Positions 1 to 8,666 of a stretch of 64,000 nt of DNA are shown here, in pieces (position 1 is the stretch's first letter; each line of letters starts with the position of its first letter). This DNA is from Advenella faeciporci (GTDB lineage: Bacteria > Pseudomonadota > Gammaproteobacteria > Burkholderiales > Burkholderiaceae_B), in assembly GCF_014652395.1 (NCBI RefSeq), contig NZ_BMYS01000013.1, positions 5,569 to 69,568 of the forward strand, read 5' to 3'. Both the position numbers and the translations under genes were made by a program. A model generated the notes under the pieces. It saw nothing but the letters and a program-made list of their open reading frames with translations. It made no database searches and was not told where the DNA came from.

Positions 1-8
1 AAGCCTTC

Positions 9-836
9 CTAAATGATGCCAAACGCTGTCAGCGATTTATACAACATATACGCACTAATCGAAAACAGTAAAAAAGCAAAAACCCGCTTCAACCTGTCAA
101 CCGGCCAGCTATGCGCACATTTTGCCCCTACCGGCGCCAGCAGCACACTCATGGCAATCAAGACCAGCAAGCCCGGCCAGTACACATAACCCAGCATTCC
201 GTCCTGAATACCTACTGTCTTTATCCCTGAGCTGATATACCCGATACTGTTGCCCACCGCTATCGGAAAGCCCAGCGCCGCCGATGTGGCCACCGCATTG
301 CGGATGGGCACATTACACCAGACCATGAACGGCACCGACAAAAACCCGCCACCCGCACCAACCAGACCGGAAATAAACCCGATACCCGTTCCGACGGCCG
401 TACGACCAGCCACACCCGGCAACTGGCGTGACGCCTTGGGCTTTTTGTTTTTTAGCATATTCAGCGCCGAATAGCCCACGAATAACGCAAAAAACAAGGC
501 CAGCCAGGCCATACTGATAAACCTGAAAGCAACGCCACCGGCCAACAAGCCACCTAAAATAATGCCGGGCACCAATGAATAAACAACCGGCCACAACACC
601 GCCCCTTTCTTGTGATGGGCCCGCATGCTTGACAACGATGTAAACATGATCATGCTCATGGACGTTGCGATGGCAGCATGCACCGCAATATCGCCAGACA
701 TTTGCTGCCAGGTAAACAGCATGGTAAGGAAAGGCACCAGCACCATTCCACCGCCAATACCCAGCAAACCGGCCATAAAACCACCAAACGCTCCCAGTGC
801 CAACAGGGCGACAATCATTCCAAAGCTTAAAATCAT
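9..836 (-). CDS. TauE/SafE family sulfite/organosulfur exporter-like membrane protein
   Basis: A 275-residue, strongly hydrophobic protein with about eight membrane segments. It shows the internal duplication typical of the TauE/SafE family: a glycine-rich GLLGIGGG motif followed by VPF near residue 24 and a second copy, GLVGAGGG followed by VPF, near residue 160. Members of the family export sulfite, sulfoacetate or other small anions across the inner membrane. Its ATG overlaps the stop codon of the upstream ABC ATPase gene by one base (TAATG), so it is very probably the last gene of the hisJQMP-like operon and translationally coupled to it. The substrate cannot be read from the sequence; the operon suggests a sulfur-containing product, which is inference. 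Confidence 0.85.
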   Translation of the reverse strand: MILSFGMIVALLALGAFGGFMAGLLGIGGGMVLVPFLTMLFTWQQMSGDIAVHAAIATSMSMIMFTSLSSMRAHHKKGAVLWPVVYSLVPGIILGGLLAGGVAFRFISMAWLALFFALFVGYSALNMLKNKKPKASRQLPGVAGRTAVGTGIGFISGLVGAGGGFLSVPFMVWCNVPIRNAVATSAALGFPIAVGNSIGYISSGIKTVGIQDGMLGYVYWPGLLVLIAMSVLLAPVGAKCAHSWPVDRLKRVFAFLLFSISAYMLYKSLTAFGII

Positions 837-1603
837 TACTTCAAGTTACCTGATAAAAATTGCTGTAAACGGGCGCTCTTGGTATGGCCGAAAACCTCGG
901 CGGGCGTCCCTTGCTCTTCAACACTGCCCTGATGCAAAAACATCACCTGTGAAGCCAGGTTGCGGGCAAACCCCATTTCATGGGTCACCACAATCATGGT
1001 ACGGCCTTCTTCGGCCAATTGCTGCATCACCTTCAACACATCGCCCACCAGTTCCGGATCAAGGGCTGAAGTGGGCTCGTCAAACAGCATCACCTCGGGC
1101 TCCATGGCCAGGGCACGGGCAATGGCCACGCGCTGTTGTTGCCCGCCAGACATCTGCGAGGGATATTGTTTTTCCACCGCTTGCGCCAGGCCAACCTTGT
1201 CCAGATAATGGCGGGCCCGTTCAAGCGCCTCGTTTTTTTTAACGCCCAACACCTGCATGGGTGCCTCTATCACGTTATCCAAAGCCGTCATGTGTGCCCA
1301 TAAATTAAAATGCTGGAACACCATGGCCAGTTTGGTCCTGAACAATTGCAGGCGCTTTTCATCAGACACACGCAAACGGCCTTTTTTATCCTGGACAACC
1401 GTCAATTCCTCACCATTCAGGAAAACACTGCCGCTATTGGGTTGCTCAAGAAAATTGATACAGCGTAAAAAAGTGCTTTTGCCAGAACCGCTTGAGCCAA
1501 TCAAGGCAATCACGTCTCCGGCGCTGGCCTGCAACGAAACGCCTTTCAGGACCTCGTTCTGGCCATACGATTTATGTATTTTTTTAACATCCAGTTTATA
1601 CAT
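836..1603 (-). CDS. hisP: Polar/basic amino-acid ABC transporter ATPase (HisP-like)
   Basis: A 255-residue ABC ATPase: Walker [10 protein letters not shown] at residues 36-44, the signature MSGGQQQR and Walker [14 protein letters not shown] further on, the normal arrangement for HisP/GlnQ-type importer subunits. An open frame continues upstream to 1726, but the start at 1603 is chosen because it begins [14 protein letters not shown] like other family members, has AGGAAAG just upstream and lies 7 bases after the permease stop. The longer form would overlap the permease gene by 116 bases. It energises the permease pair encoded upstream on the inner face of the membrane. Confidence 0.93.
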   Translation of the reverse strand: MYKLDVKKIHKSYGQNEVLKGVSLQASAGDVIALIGSSGSGKSTFLRCINFLEQPNSGSVFLNGEELTVVQDKKGRLRVSDEKRLQLFRTKLAMVFQHFNLWAHMTALDNVIEAPMQVLGVKKNEALERARHYLDKVGLAQAVEKQYPSQMSGGQQQRVAIARALAMEPEVMLFDEPTSALDPELVGDVLKVMQQLAEEGRTMIVVTHEMGFARNLASQVMFLHQGSVEEQGTPAEVFGHTKSARLQQFLSGNLK

Positions 1604-1610
1604 GGCTTTC

Positions 1611-2345
1611 CTAATTGTTTTCGTATGCCAGAAAGGCCAGTGCACGGCGTTCCACCCGCCTGAATGCCCAAACCAGTACAAACGAAATTGACATATACAA
1701 AAGTGCCGCCGTGCCATACGAGGCAAAGGTTAAATAAGTGGCCGCATTGGCATCCCTGGCCACTTTAAGGATATCGGGCACCGTGGCCGTAAACGCCAGC
1801 GAGGTGGCATGCAGCATTAAAATGACTTCATTGCTGTAAGCGGGCAAAGCCCGACGCAAGGCGGAAGGAAGAATGATGCGGGTATACATTTTCCACCGTG
1901 ACATGCCATAGGCCCGGGCGGCATCAAGCTCGCCGTATGGAGTGGCTTTTATGTAGCCGGCAAAGATCTCTATGGTGTAGGCCAGGGTATTGAGTAGCAG
2001 CGCCAATACCACACAGTTATAACCACTCATGAAAAAGGTGTACAGCAGGGGCGTGTCACGTACCAATTCAAGCCCCACAACACCACTGTAAATCAGCAAC
2101 AGCTGCACATAAAACGGTGTACCCCGGAAAACCCAGCTAAAGAACCAGACCGGACCGCTAATAAATTTGTTTTTGGAAACCCGCATGACTGACAGCGGTA
2201 AAGCCAGTACAAAACCCAGCACTACCGACAGGGTTAAAATCCATAAAGTGACGGCCAGACCCGAAAAATGGGTGCCGTCCCAGTACAGAAATGGCGCCCA
2301 GTACTCATTGATAACCGTCAGGAAATTTTCAAATGACTCAATCAT
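1611..2345 (-). CDS. hisM: Amino-acid ABC transporter permease (HisM-like)
   Basis: A 244-residue inner-membrane permease with about five helices and the conserved cytoplasmic EAA loop (ELDAARAYGMSRWK...P) that docks to the ATPase. The typical N-terminal stretch seen in HisM proteins (YWDGTHFSGLAVTLWI) is present. It overlaps the preceding permease gene by 4 bases (ATGA) and is followed 7 bases later by the ATPase, so it belongs to one operon. Known HisM forms a heterodimer with HisQ for uptake of histidine, lysine, arginine and ornithine. Exact specificity here is not shown by the permease sequence. Confidence 0.92.
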   Translation of the reverse strand: MIESFENFLTVINEYWAPFLYWDGTHFSGLAVTLWILTLSVVLGFVLALPLSVMRVSKNKFISGPVWFFSWVFRGTPFYVQLLLIYSGVVGLELVRDTPLLYTFFMSGYNCVVLALLLNTLAYTIEIFAGYIKATPYGELDAARAYGMSRWKMYTRIILPSALRRALPAYSNEVILMLHATSLAFTATVPDILKVARDANAATYLTFASYGTAALLYMSISFVLVWAFRRVERRALAFLAYENN

Positions 2346-3031
2346 AAATGAGCCTCACGCACGCCAACAGAGTATTTTTTCTCGAGCCACCACAACACAA
2401 TACTGGAAACAGTGGTAAGCGCCAGATAAATAAAGCCGGCCACCGAAATAAACAGGAACATGCTGGCTGTTGCACGACCTGCCGTTTGCGTTACCTGAAC
2501 CAGATCAGACAAACCGATAATGGACACCAGGGCAGTGGCCTTCAACAACACCAGCCAGTTGTTGCCAATGCCCGGCAAGGCAAAGCGCATCATCTGCGGA
2601 AAAAGGATACGGCTGAAAACCTGCCAATCACTCATGCCAAATGCCTTGCCCGCTTCCAGCTGCCCTTTGGGCACCGCCAGGAAAGCGCCACGGAAGGTTT
2701 CTGCAAAATAGGCCCCGTAAATAAACCCGATGGTAAGAACCCCCGCAATAAACGGATCAATTTCCAGCATGGGCAAACCCAAGGCATCGGTAATATTGTT
2801 AAGGCCCATTTGAATGCTAAAGAAAATAAGCAGCATCAGGACCAGGTCGGGTACGCTGCGCACCAGCGTTGTGTAAGCCTGGGCAAGCCCTTTGAACAGG
2901 AAATTGCCAAACAGTTTTGCGCTTGCCCCGATCAGGCCCAGCAAAAAGGCCACCAGCAGCGACAACAATGCCAGCGTGATGGTTTCCCAAGTGCCGTCCA
3001 GAATCTGGCCGCCATAGCCATGCAAAAACAT
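2342..3031 (-). CDS. hisQ: Amino-acid ABC transporter permease (HisQ-like)
   Basis: A 229-residue permease of the HisQ type: N terminus MFLHGYGGQILDGTWETITL, about five membrane segments and an EAA loop (QLEAGKAFGMSDWQVFSRILFP). It pairs with the HisM-like protein encoded 4 bases overlapping downstream. It is separated from the binding-protein gene by a gap of about 90 bases that contains a terminator-like hairpin, so its expression is probably lower than that of the binding protein. Confidence 0.92.
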   Translation of the reverse strand: MFLHGYGGQILDGTWETITLALLSLLVAFLLGLIGASAKLFGNFLFKGLAQAYTTLVRSVPDLVLMLLIFFSIQMGLNNITDALGLPMLEIDPFIAGVLTIGFIYGAYFAETFRGAFLAVPKGQLEAGKAFGMSDWQVFSRILFPQMMRFALPGIGNNWLVLLKATALVSIIGLSDLVQVTQTAGRATASMFLFISVAGFIYLALTTVSSIVLWWLEKKYSVGVREAHL

Positions 3032-3042
3032 GTGTGTCCCTT

Positions 3043-3081
3043 AAAAACAAAAATGATTGAGCAACCCGCGATTGCTCAATC
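3043..3081 (-). terminator. Hairpin with T-rich tail between binding-protein and permease genes
   Basis: A perfect 10-bp inverted repeat (3055-3064 with 3072-3081, arm GATTGAGCAA, 7-base loop) is followed on the minus strand by ATTTTTGTTTTTA. It lies downstream of the hisJ-like gene and upstream of the hisQ-like gene. The simplest reading is a partial terminator or mRNA-stabilising hairpin that yields more binding protein than membrane components. Confidence 0.7.
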
Positions 3082-3124
3082 AAGCGATGACTTCAATTGA
3101 TTGTGATGCCACTCGGGCTTATGC

Positions 3125-3928
3125 TTACTTGGCCTGCATCAGGCCGATTTCACCGGGCTGAAAATACTTGCCGGCAATTTCCGCAATTGTACCTTCTGCA
3201 GCCAGCTCATTGATGGCTTTATTAATGGCCTCTTTCAATTTCACATCGGATTTGCGCAATCCCATGGCAATTTCATTGGTCAGGATAGGGTCGCCAGACA
3301 GCACTTCTCCCACAAACTCAAAGTCCCTGCCCTCTGGTGTGACCAGAAAGCCGGCAATCGCATTGGGCTTTTCAAGCAAGGCGGCATCAAGACGGCCGGC
3401 CCGCAAATCGGCATAGGTTTGTGACTGGTCCTGGTAGGACACAATTTGTACCCCCCCCTTGCCCCAGGCTTTTTTGGCAAAAGCCTCCTGGGTGGTGCCC
3501 TGCAACACGCCCAGGCGTTTTCCACTTAATGATTCTGCGGTCGGCAAGGTGCCACTGCCTTTTTTGGCAATTAGCTGGGTGGGAATGGCATACAGGGGAT
3601 CGGTAAAATCGATCACTTTTGACCGTGCTTCGGTAGCGGTCATACTTGAATGGATAACCTCAAATTTGCGTGCCTGAAGGGCGGGAATCAGGCCATCAAA
3701 AGACTGCTCGACCCACACGCATTTGGCATCGAGTTTACCGCAGATGGCATTGGCCACATCCACATCAAACCCTTCCATTTCGCCTTTGGCATTTCTGTAT
3801 TCAAAAGGAGGATAGGTGGCCTCCACCCCAATACGGATTTCTTTCCATTCACTGGCAGCGGCAAGGTTACCCATTCCAAGAACAGAACATGCCAATCCTG
3901 CAGCAATTAATATTTTTCTGATTTTCAT
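3125..3928 (-). CDS. hisJ: Periplasmic polar/basic amino-acid binding protein (HisJ/ArgT-like)
   Basis: A 267-residue solute-binding protein with a cleavable signal peptide (MKIRKILIAAGLACSVLGMG, cut near AAA-SEW). The mature start EIRIGVEATYPPFEYRN and the downstream KRLGVLQGTTQEAF and DLRAGRLDAALLE segments match the lysine-arginine-ornithine/histidine binding family (SBP_bac_3). AGGAAG precedes the start. It is the first gene of the operon with hisQ, hisM and hisP. Ligand preference among histidine, lysine, arginine, or a sulfur amino acid cannot be settled by eye; the TauE gene at the operon end leaves a sulfur compound possible. Confidence 0.9.
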   Translation of the reverse strand: MKIRKILIAAGLACSVLGMGNLAAASEWKEIRIGVEATYPPFEYRNAKGEMEGFDVDVANAICGKLDAKCVWVEQSFDGLIPALQARKFEVIHSSMTATEARSKVIDFTDPLYAIPTQLIAKKGSGTLPTAESLSGKRLGVLQGTTQEAFAKKAWGKGGVQIVSYQDQSQTYADLRAGRLDAALLEKPNAIAGFLVTPEGRDFEFVGEVLSGDPILTNEIAMGLRKSDVKLKEAINKAINELAAEGTIAEIAGKYFQPGEIGLMQAK

Positions 3929-4241
3929 GCCTAAACTTCCTATGCAAATTGATCAAAAACGGAAAGTCAAACAAAGTTTACCTGTCCGATACAAAAAATT
4001 TCTATCTATATAAACCGATAATAACCGCAAGGCTTGTTTATTGCCACTAGGGAACACCTTGATTCTGATCCATTATATAACTAGAGTTTTTTCCGGCCAA
4101 AAAGAGCCTGGCATGGCGCAAACACATTGTTCCACATTGAACAGCCAAGGCAATGCCAAAAAGCGGGGCACTGTCCGCAATCTGATACACTGTGATTTTT
4201 CTGGTTTTCATTCCTGTTTGCTTTTTTTTCTGCCTTACACC
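3929..4241. other. Divergent intergenic region with no supported gene
   Basis: About 310 bases between the divergent hisJ-like and GNAT genes. An open frame from 4041 runs into the GNAT gene, but its N-terminal 67 residues are not protein-like and match no usual GNAT extension. AT-rich stretches near 3985-4020 could hold the hisJ promoter, but no clear -35/-10 pair was assigned. Confidence 0.5.
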
Positions 4242-4895
4242 ATGACCCTCTCTTCTGAAACCGGCCAGCCAGCAGTCGCCCCCCTTACCACTCCCATCCA
4301 CCCGATCCAGCTAGAAGGCTTTGGCGTTATTCTTCAGCCCATGCGGCTTGCCCACGCCGAAGGCCTGAAAAATGCCGCCAGTGACGGCGAACTCTGGAAT
4401 CTGGTGTATACCTCGGCGCCTGAACCGGGCAAGGAAACCGCTTATATTGAAGCTGCCCTGAAGGGTCAGCAAGATGGCCATATGCTGCCATTTACCGTCC
4501 TTGACGCCAAAACCAAAAAAGTAATCGGGACCACCCGCTATCACGATATTGTTACGGATATTGCCAGGCTTGAAATTGGCTATACCTGGTATGCCAAATC
4601 CTGGCAGCGCACCCATGTTAATACCGCATGCAAATACCTGCTACTGTTTTATGCCTTCCAAAGCCTGCAGGCCAATGTCGTGGGCTGGCGTACCGACATC
4701 ATCAACCACACCTCACAAAAAGCCATCGAAAGGCTGGGTGCAAAAAAAGACGGGGTATTGCGAGGCCATGCCAGGCGTCGGGATGGTTCTATCAGGGATA
4801 CGGTCATGTACAGCATCACCCGTGAAGAATGGCCTGCGATCAAAAAAGCACTGAAAGAAAAACTGGCCGCCTTCAATAACCACAACCCGGCCTAA
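4242..4895 (+). CDS. GNAT family N-acetyltransferase (RimJ/RimL type)
   Basis: A 217-residue cytoplasmic acetyltransferase. The segment LQPMRLAHAEGLKNAASDGELWNL, the central RLEIGYTWYAKSWQRTHVNTACK block (beta4/alpha3 region binding acetyl-CoA) and a C-terminal AIERLGAKKDGVLRGHARRRDGSIRDTVMYSI block are typical of the RimJ/RimL-like Acetyltransf_3 group, which acetylates protein N-termini or small amines. The start at 4242 is preferred over 4041 because homologous proteins begin shortly before the LEGFGVILQPM strand. There is no strong ribosome site before 4242. It lies just upstream of lysO on the same strand but the 74-base gap makes a shared operon uncertain. The acetylated substrate is unknown. 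Confidence 0.85.
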   Translation: MTLSSETGQPAVAPLTTPIHPIQLEGFGVILQPMRLAHAEGLKNAASDGELWNLVYTSAPEPGKETAYIEAALKGQQDGHMLPFTVLDAKTKKVIGTTRYHDIVTDIARLEIGYTWYAKSWQRTHVNTACKYLLLFYAFQSLQANVVGWRTDIINHTSQKAIERLGAKKDGVLRGHARRRDGSIRDTVMYSITREEWPAIKKALKEKLAAFNNHNPA

Positions 4896-4910
4896 GCCCC
4901 ATCTCTGGCC

Positions 4911-4948
4911 TTATGTCGTTTGGTCGTCATAACGCGACCAGACCATAA
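4911..4948 (+). promoter_or_regulatory. Inverted repeat upstream of lysO
   Basis: TGGTCG (4921-4926) and CGACCA (4935-4940) form a 6-bp stem with an 8-base loop, flanked by a weaker outer pair TTATG/CATAA. It ends about 20 bases before the lysO start. It could be an operator or a 5' leader hairpin; there is no T-tract for a terminator and no sign of a full lysine riboswitch. Confidence 0.35.
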
Positions 4949-4969
4949 TGCTTCAAAAAGGCAACCACC

Positions 4970-5887
4970 TTGAAAGACCTGCTGTTCTCGTTATTGCCCA
5001 TTTGCCTGTATCTGGTTCTTGGCCTGCTGATTGGCAAAATACTGCCGGCCACCCAGTCTGCCCGCTTGACGCGCCTGATTACGCCTTTTGTCTGGCTGCT
5101 TCTGTTTGCCATTGGCTATAAATTTGGCCTGCAACTGGAAAACCTGCAAAACGTAACGCAAATCCTGGGCATTGCCATGGCCTACGCCCTGGGCACCACG
5201 GTTTTTTCTTTTGTAGGGTTATGGCTGCTGCTTCCAAAGAATGAAAAAGGCACGACTGAAGCCACCTCGGACTTTGGCATCTGGCATGTGATTCGGGAAT
5301 GCGGCATTGCCTTTGCCTTTTTACTGGCCGGCATTGGCCTGGCCAAACTGCTGCTAATGGCACACATGAATACCGAATGGCTTCCTTCAGTTGAAACCTT
5401 CCTGTATATATTACTGGTGCTCATTGGCATCGACCTGGTCAATGCCCCCATTTCCCTCAAGTTCCTGCAGTTCAGGACCATTGCCACACCGGTAGTGGTT
5501 ATTTTGTTTTCCCTGCTGGGCGGCACTGCCGTTGCCTGGTTAATGGACATGGATATACGCAATGGCCTGGTCTTGTCTGCCGGCTTCGGCTGGTTCTCGC
5601 TGTCTGGGGTACTGGTCACGGCCAACCTTGGCGAATTCTATGGTGCCGCTTCTCTCATGACCGACCTGTTCCGGGAATTACTGTCTATTGTCGTGCTGTT
5701 TTTTCTGGGTGCCCGTCATCCTGTTCCTGCCATTGGCACGTCAGGGGCAACCGCCATGGATACTACCCTGCCAATCATCAAGAAAATAACCGGCAACCAC
5801 TATATTGCCACTGCTATTTTCTGTGGTGCCGTACTCAGCCTGGTGGCCCCCTTCCTGCTGACCTGGCTGCTTACCCTGTTCAATTAA
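4970..5887 (+). CDS. lysO: LysO family L-lysine exporter
   Basis: A 305-residue inner-membrane protein with about eight or nine helices matching the LysO (DUF340, YbjE) family, known in Escherichia coli to export lysine and the toxic analogue thialysine. Family-like segments include an acidic intramembrane region with DLVNAPISLKF and the glycine-rich FGWFSLSGVLVT followed by DLFRELLSIV. The start is TTG with AAAAAGG 8 bases upstream; the only nearby ATG (4948) is out of frame. The stop overlaps the stop of the convergent ABC ATPase gene in the 4 bases TTAA. It lies close to a basic amino-acid importer, suggesting local grouping of uptake and efflux. Confidence 0.85.
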   Translation: MKDLLFSLLPICLYLVLGLLIGKILPATQSARLTRLITPFVWLLLFAIGYKFGLQLENLQNVTQILGIAMAYALGTTVFSFVGLWLLLPKNEKGTTEATSDFGIWHVIRECGIAFAFLLAGIGLAKLLLMAHMNTEWLPSVETFLYILLVLIGIDLVNAPISLKFLQFRTIATPVVVILFSLLGGTAVAWLMDMDIRNGLVLSAGFGWFSLSGVLVTANLGEFYGAASLMTDLFRELLSIVVLFFLGARHPVPAIGTSGATAMDTTLPIIKKITGNHYIATAIFCGAVLSLVAPFLLTWLLTLFN

Positions 5888-6909
5888 TCCATCAGGACCC
5901 AGGCCTGTTGCACCTGTACGCAAACCTTGCACTCAAGTTCCAGCCGCTCTGGATGAAAAAAATCCAGCTCCTGCCCATCTGACAGGCGAGCGGTGTATTT
6001 ATAACGCTCACCTTTGAAAACCCGGCTTAGCACCTGTATTTCAAGCCCGTTTTCCACCACCCGAACATGCTCGGGCCTGACCAGGATCGCCTGCCGGGTT
6101 GAACCTAGTGAAGAAGACAGCAACTGCATCACTTCCGGACCCGACAAAAGACGATTATCCGTGTTGCGATGCACATGAAGGATGGAACCCTGCCCAATAA
6201 AACGGGCCACCCAGGTATTTTGCGGATACTGATACAGTTGCTCAGGTGTGTCCCACTGCTCCAGTTTGCCATGGTTCATGACGGCAATCCGGTCAGCCAG
6301 GGCCATAGCCTCTGCCTGGTCATGGGTCACATAAACAAACGTGGCCCCGGTACGGCGATGAAACTCACGAAACGTCTCTTCCATGGAAGCCCGCAAATGC
6401 TGGTCCAGGTTGGCCAGTGGCTCGTCCAGCAACACGACGTCAGGGTGTGACACCAGACAGCGGGCCAAGGCAACCCGCTGGCGCTGGCCACCGCTAAGAT
6501 CTTGCGGTGCCCGTTCAGCCAGATGGGACAGATTAACCGTCTCCAGTGCCTGCATGACCTGCTGCCAGTAGTCTTCTCCTTTGACCCCTTTCAGTTTCAG
6601 GGCATAACCGACGTTATCCATCACGTTCATGTGCGGCCATAATGCGTACGACTGAAACACCATACTCATATTGCGCTGTTCTGGCGGCACATGCAGATTA
6701 TTTCCGGCCAATTGCCTGCCATTAACCTGAATTGTTCCCTCGTCTACCTGCTCAAAGCCGGCCAGCATGCGTAACAAGGTTGTCTTGCCGCATCCACTTG
6801 GGCCCAGCAATGCCACAAAAGAACCCGTAGGCACCTCAAGGCTGAACGCATTCACCACCTGGGTCGTGCCAAACGATTTGCCAATCCTGTCCAATACTAG
6901 TTGCGCCAT
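5884..6909 (-). CDS. Fe(3+)/phosphonate-type ABC transporter ATPase
   Basis: A 341-residue ABC ATPase of the FbpC/PotA group: Walker A GPSGCGKTT at residues 36-44, signature LSGGQRQR near 140, Walker B VVLLDEPLANLD, and a C-terminal regulatory (TOBE-like) domain from about residue 240 containing ILVRPEHVRV. It overlaps the fused permease gene by 13 bases, so both are translated from one mRNA. The group includes transporters for ferric iron, thiamine, 2-aminoethylphosphonate and polyamines; the fused permease and the binding protein favour iron or 2-aminoethylphosphonate. Confidence 0.88.
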   Translation of the reverse strand: MAQLVLDRIGKSFGTTQVVNAFSLEVPTGSFVALLGPSGCGKTTLLRMLAGFEQVDEGTIQVNGRQLAGNNLHVPPEQRNMSMVFQSYALWPHMNVMDNVGYALKLKGVKGEDYWQQVMQALETVNLSHLAERAPQDLSGGQRQRVALARCLVSHPDVVLLDEPLANLDQHLRASMEETFREFHRRTGATFVYVTHDQAEAMALADRIAVMNHGKLEQWDTPEQLYQYPQNTWVARFIGQGSILHVHRNTDNRLLSGPEVMQLLSSSLGSTRQAILVRPEHVRVVENGLEIQVLSRVFKGERYKYTARLSDGQELDFFHPERLELECKVCVQVQQAWVLMD

Positions 6910-8600
6910 GGAATAACCCCTTTTGGCAGATTGCGGCCCACTATGCCCAACGCCAGCATTAACAACGCAATCATCATAATAATCAAAACGGAAATGGCCG
7001 AAGCCAGCACCGTTTCCCCACCATCTTCAAGATTAAAAACCAGCACCCCCAGTGTTTCATTGCCCGCACTCCATAGCAATGCTGAAACGGTCAGTTCGTT
7101 AACGGCAATCAGGAAAACCAGCAGGAATCCGGCAAAAGCCGCAGGCGCAAGCAGGGGGAATACGATGTCGCGCCATCTGCGTACCATGGAAGCACCACAT
7201 AACTGGGCGGCCTCTTCAAGTGCGCCGTCAAGCTGCAGCATACTGGCATGGACAGGCTTGAAACTGACGGTCAAAAAGCGCGACAAATAAGCAAACAGGA
7301 TAATGCCCAGGCTGCCATACAGACTGATTTGCAAAACGGGAAGGGGCTTTGCAAACAGCAAAATACAGGCAATGGCCAGCACCACACCCGGCAAGGCATA
7401 TGGCACATCAAGCAGCATCAGGACAAATGCATACAAACGGCGGGGACGCCTGACCGTGACATAAGCCAGCGGCAACACCAGACACGCCAGGATAAAAGCC
7501 GCACTTAGCGACAATAGCATGCTGTTTTCAAAAGCGCGCCAGGTCGCCCCCTGCCTGGCCAGCATATGTGCATAGGCAGAAAAACTGATATTGTCATAAC
7601 CCAAGGAAACGCCAATGGCCGGCACCAGGGAGCTGGCCCCCAAAGCCAATATCGGCAGAACAAGAATCAGCGTAATGATCAGGCCCAGAGCCATTTCACA
7701 CCCGATACGGGCTTTACCAAGATCAAAGGCCAGTGGCTTGCCCGGCATGCCTACCAAAGCCATTCTGGACTGAAAACGGTGCTGGACCCACACGCCCGAC
7801 ATGGCAATCGCCCCCACGATCACGGACAGGCTAGATACCTCATTAAGCATCAACGGCCCGAAATCAGCCATTTTCTGGTAGATAAGCGTGGGAAGCACAT
7901 AATAAGAAGCCGGAATACCCAGCATGGCCGGTATGCCAAAATTACCCAGTGCCGATACAAAAGCAATGGCGGCACCGGCCAGGATTCCGTTTTTGCACAA
8001 CGGAAAAATCATATCCAGCATAATGCGAAGCTGGGAAGCACCACTTAGGCGAGCGGCTTCAACCAGTTCTTTGGGTAGCACCAGCAAATTGGTTCTTACT
8101 GACAAAAACACCAAGGGGGCATGCTGGATGCCCATTAGCAAGACAATGCCCCAAGCTGAATACAGAGGTTGCGGACTGCCCAGCCCAGGAGCGATGCCCA
8201 ACAGCTGCAACAGGGCACTACCCGGCCCCATCAGCTGCAGCCAGCTTAAAGCGGTTACCTGGGGCGGAATCATCATGGGCAGCATGAACATGAACACCCA
8301 GAACGACTTGCCACGGATATTGGTCAAGGCAATGAAAAAAGCCAGTCCTGCTCCCAGCACCAGCGCCAGCAAGGTTGCCAGCACACTGGTATACAAACTG
8401 TGCCAGGTGGCCTGCCAGGTGGCCGAAGACCGCAACACTTTCCAGAAACTGGATTTTTCACCCGCCACAATATCGGCCAATGCTTCGCCCAGCAATCGCA
8501 GGCTTGGCAAGACATTGACCAGGAAAACAATAAACAGCAGGCCCAATATCCACCCATGCCGGGTTGGGCTCCTGAAAGAAGAGAGTTGCGGATATGACAT
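6897..8600 (-). CDS. Fused double-domain ABC transporter permease (FbpB/AfuB-like)
   Basis: A 567-residue protein of about twelve membrane helices containing two copies of the binding-protein-dependent permease domain. The first EAA loop is ELVEAARLSGASQLRIMLDMIFPL near residue 180 and the second is ALEEAAQLCGASMVRRWRDIVFPL near 455. Fused permeases of this kind are typical of ferric-iron (FbpB/SfuB) and some 2-aminoethylphosphonate importers. The start codon has no obvious Shine-Dalgarno sequence and sits 14 bases after a hairpin, which may limit expression relative to the binding protein. Confidence 0.88.
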   Translation of the reverse strand: MSYPQLSSFRSPTRHGWILGLLFIVFLVNVLPSLRLLGEALADIVAGEKSSFWKVLRSSATWQATWHSLYTSVLATLLALVLGAGLAFFIALTNIRGKSFWVFMFMLPMMIPPQVTALSWLQLMGPGSALLQLLGIAPGLGSPQPLYSAWGIVLLMGIQHAPLVFLSVRTNLLVLPKELVEAARLSGASQLRIMLDMIFPLCKNGILAGAAIAFVSALGNFGIPAMLGIPASYYVLPTLIYQKMADFGPLMLNEVSSLSVIVGAIAMSGVWVQHRFQSRMALVGMPGKPLAFDLGKARIGCEMALGLIITLILVLPILALGASSLVPAIGVSLGYDNISFSAYAHMLARQGATWRAFENSMLLSLSAAFILACLVLPLAYVTVRRPRRLYAFVLMLLDVPYALPGVVLAIACILLFAKPLPVLQISLYGSLGIILFAYLSRFLTVSFKPVHASMLQLDGALEEAAQLCGASMVRRWRDIVFPLLAPAAFAGFLLVFLIAVNELTVSALLWSAGNETLGVLVFNLEDGGETVLASAISVLIIMMIALLMLALGIVGRNLPKGVIPWRN

Positions 8601-8603
8601 GAA

Positions 8604-8645
8604 AAAGAAAGGCTCAGGCGCTTATGTTTACACACAAGCGCCTGA
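8604..8645 (-). terminator. Hairpin with T-rich tail between binding-protein and permease genes
   Basis: A perfect 10-bp stem (8614-8623 with 8636-8645, arm TCAGGCGCTT) with a 12-base loop, followed on the minus strand by CCTTTCTTTTT just before the permease start. Placement repeats that in the hisJ-hisQ gap: a partial terminator that would favour binding-protein synthesis. Confidence 0.65.
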
Positions 8646-8666
8646 TTTTAAACCACCGTTAGAAAA

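Noticed and set aside
2348-3100. A 250-residue plus-strand frame opposite hisQ
   Set aside because: Antisense shadow of a clear permease gene; glutamine/histidine-rich composition typical of reverse frames.
4041-4241. N-terminal extension of the GNAT protein
   Set aside because: The 67 residues are not domain-like and homologues start near the ATG at 4242.
4911-4948. Lysine riboswitch before lysO
   Set aside because: Only a small hairpin within about 75 bases is available, too little for the conserved multi-helix lysine aptamer.
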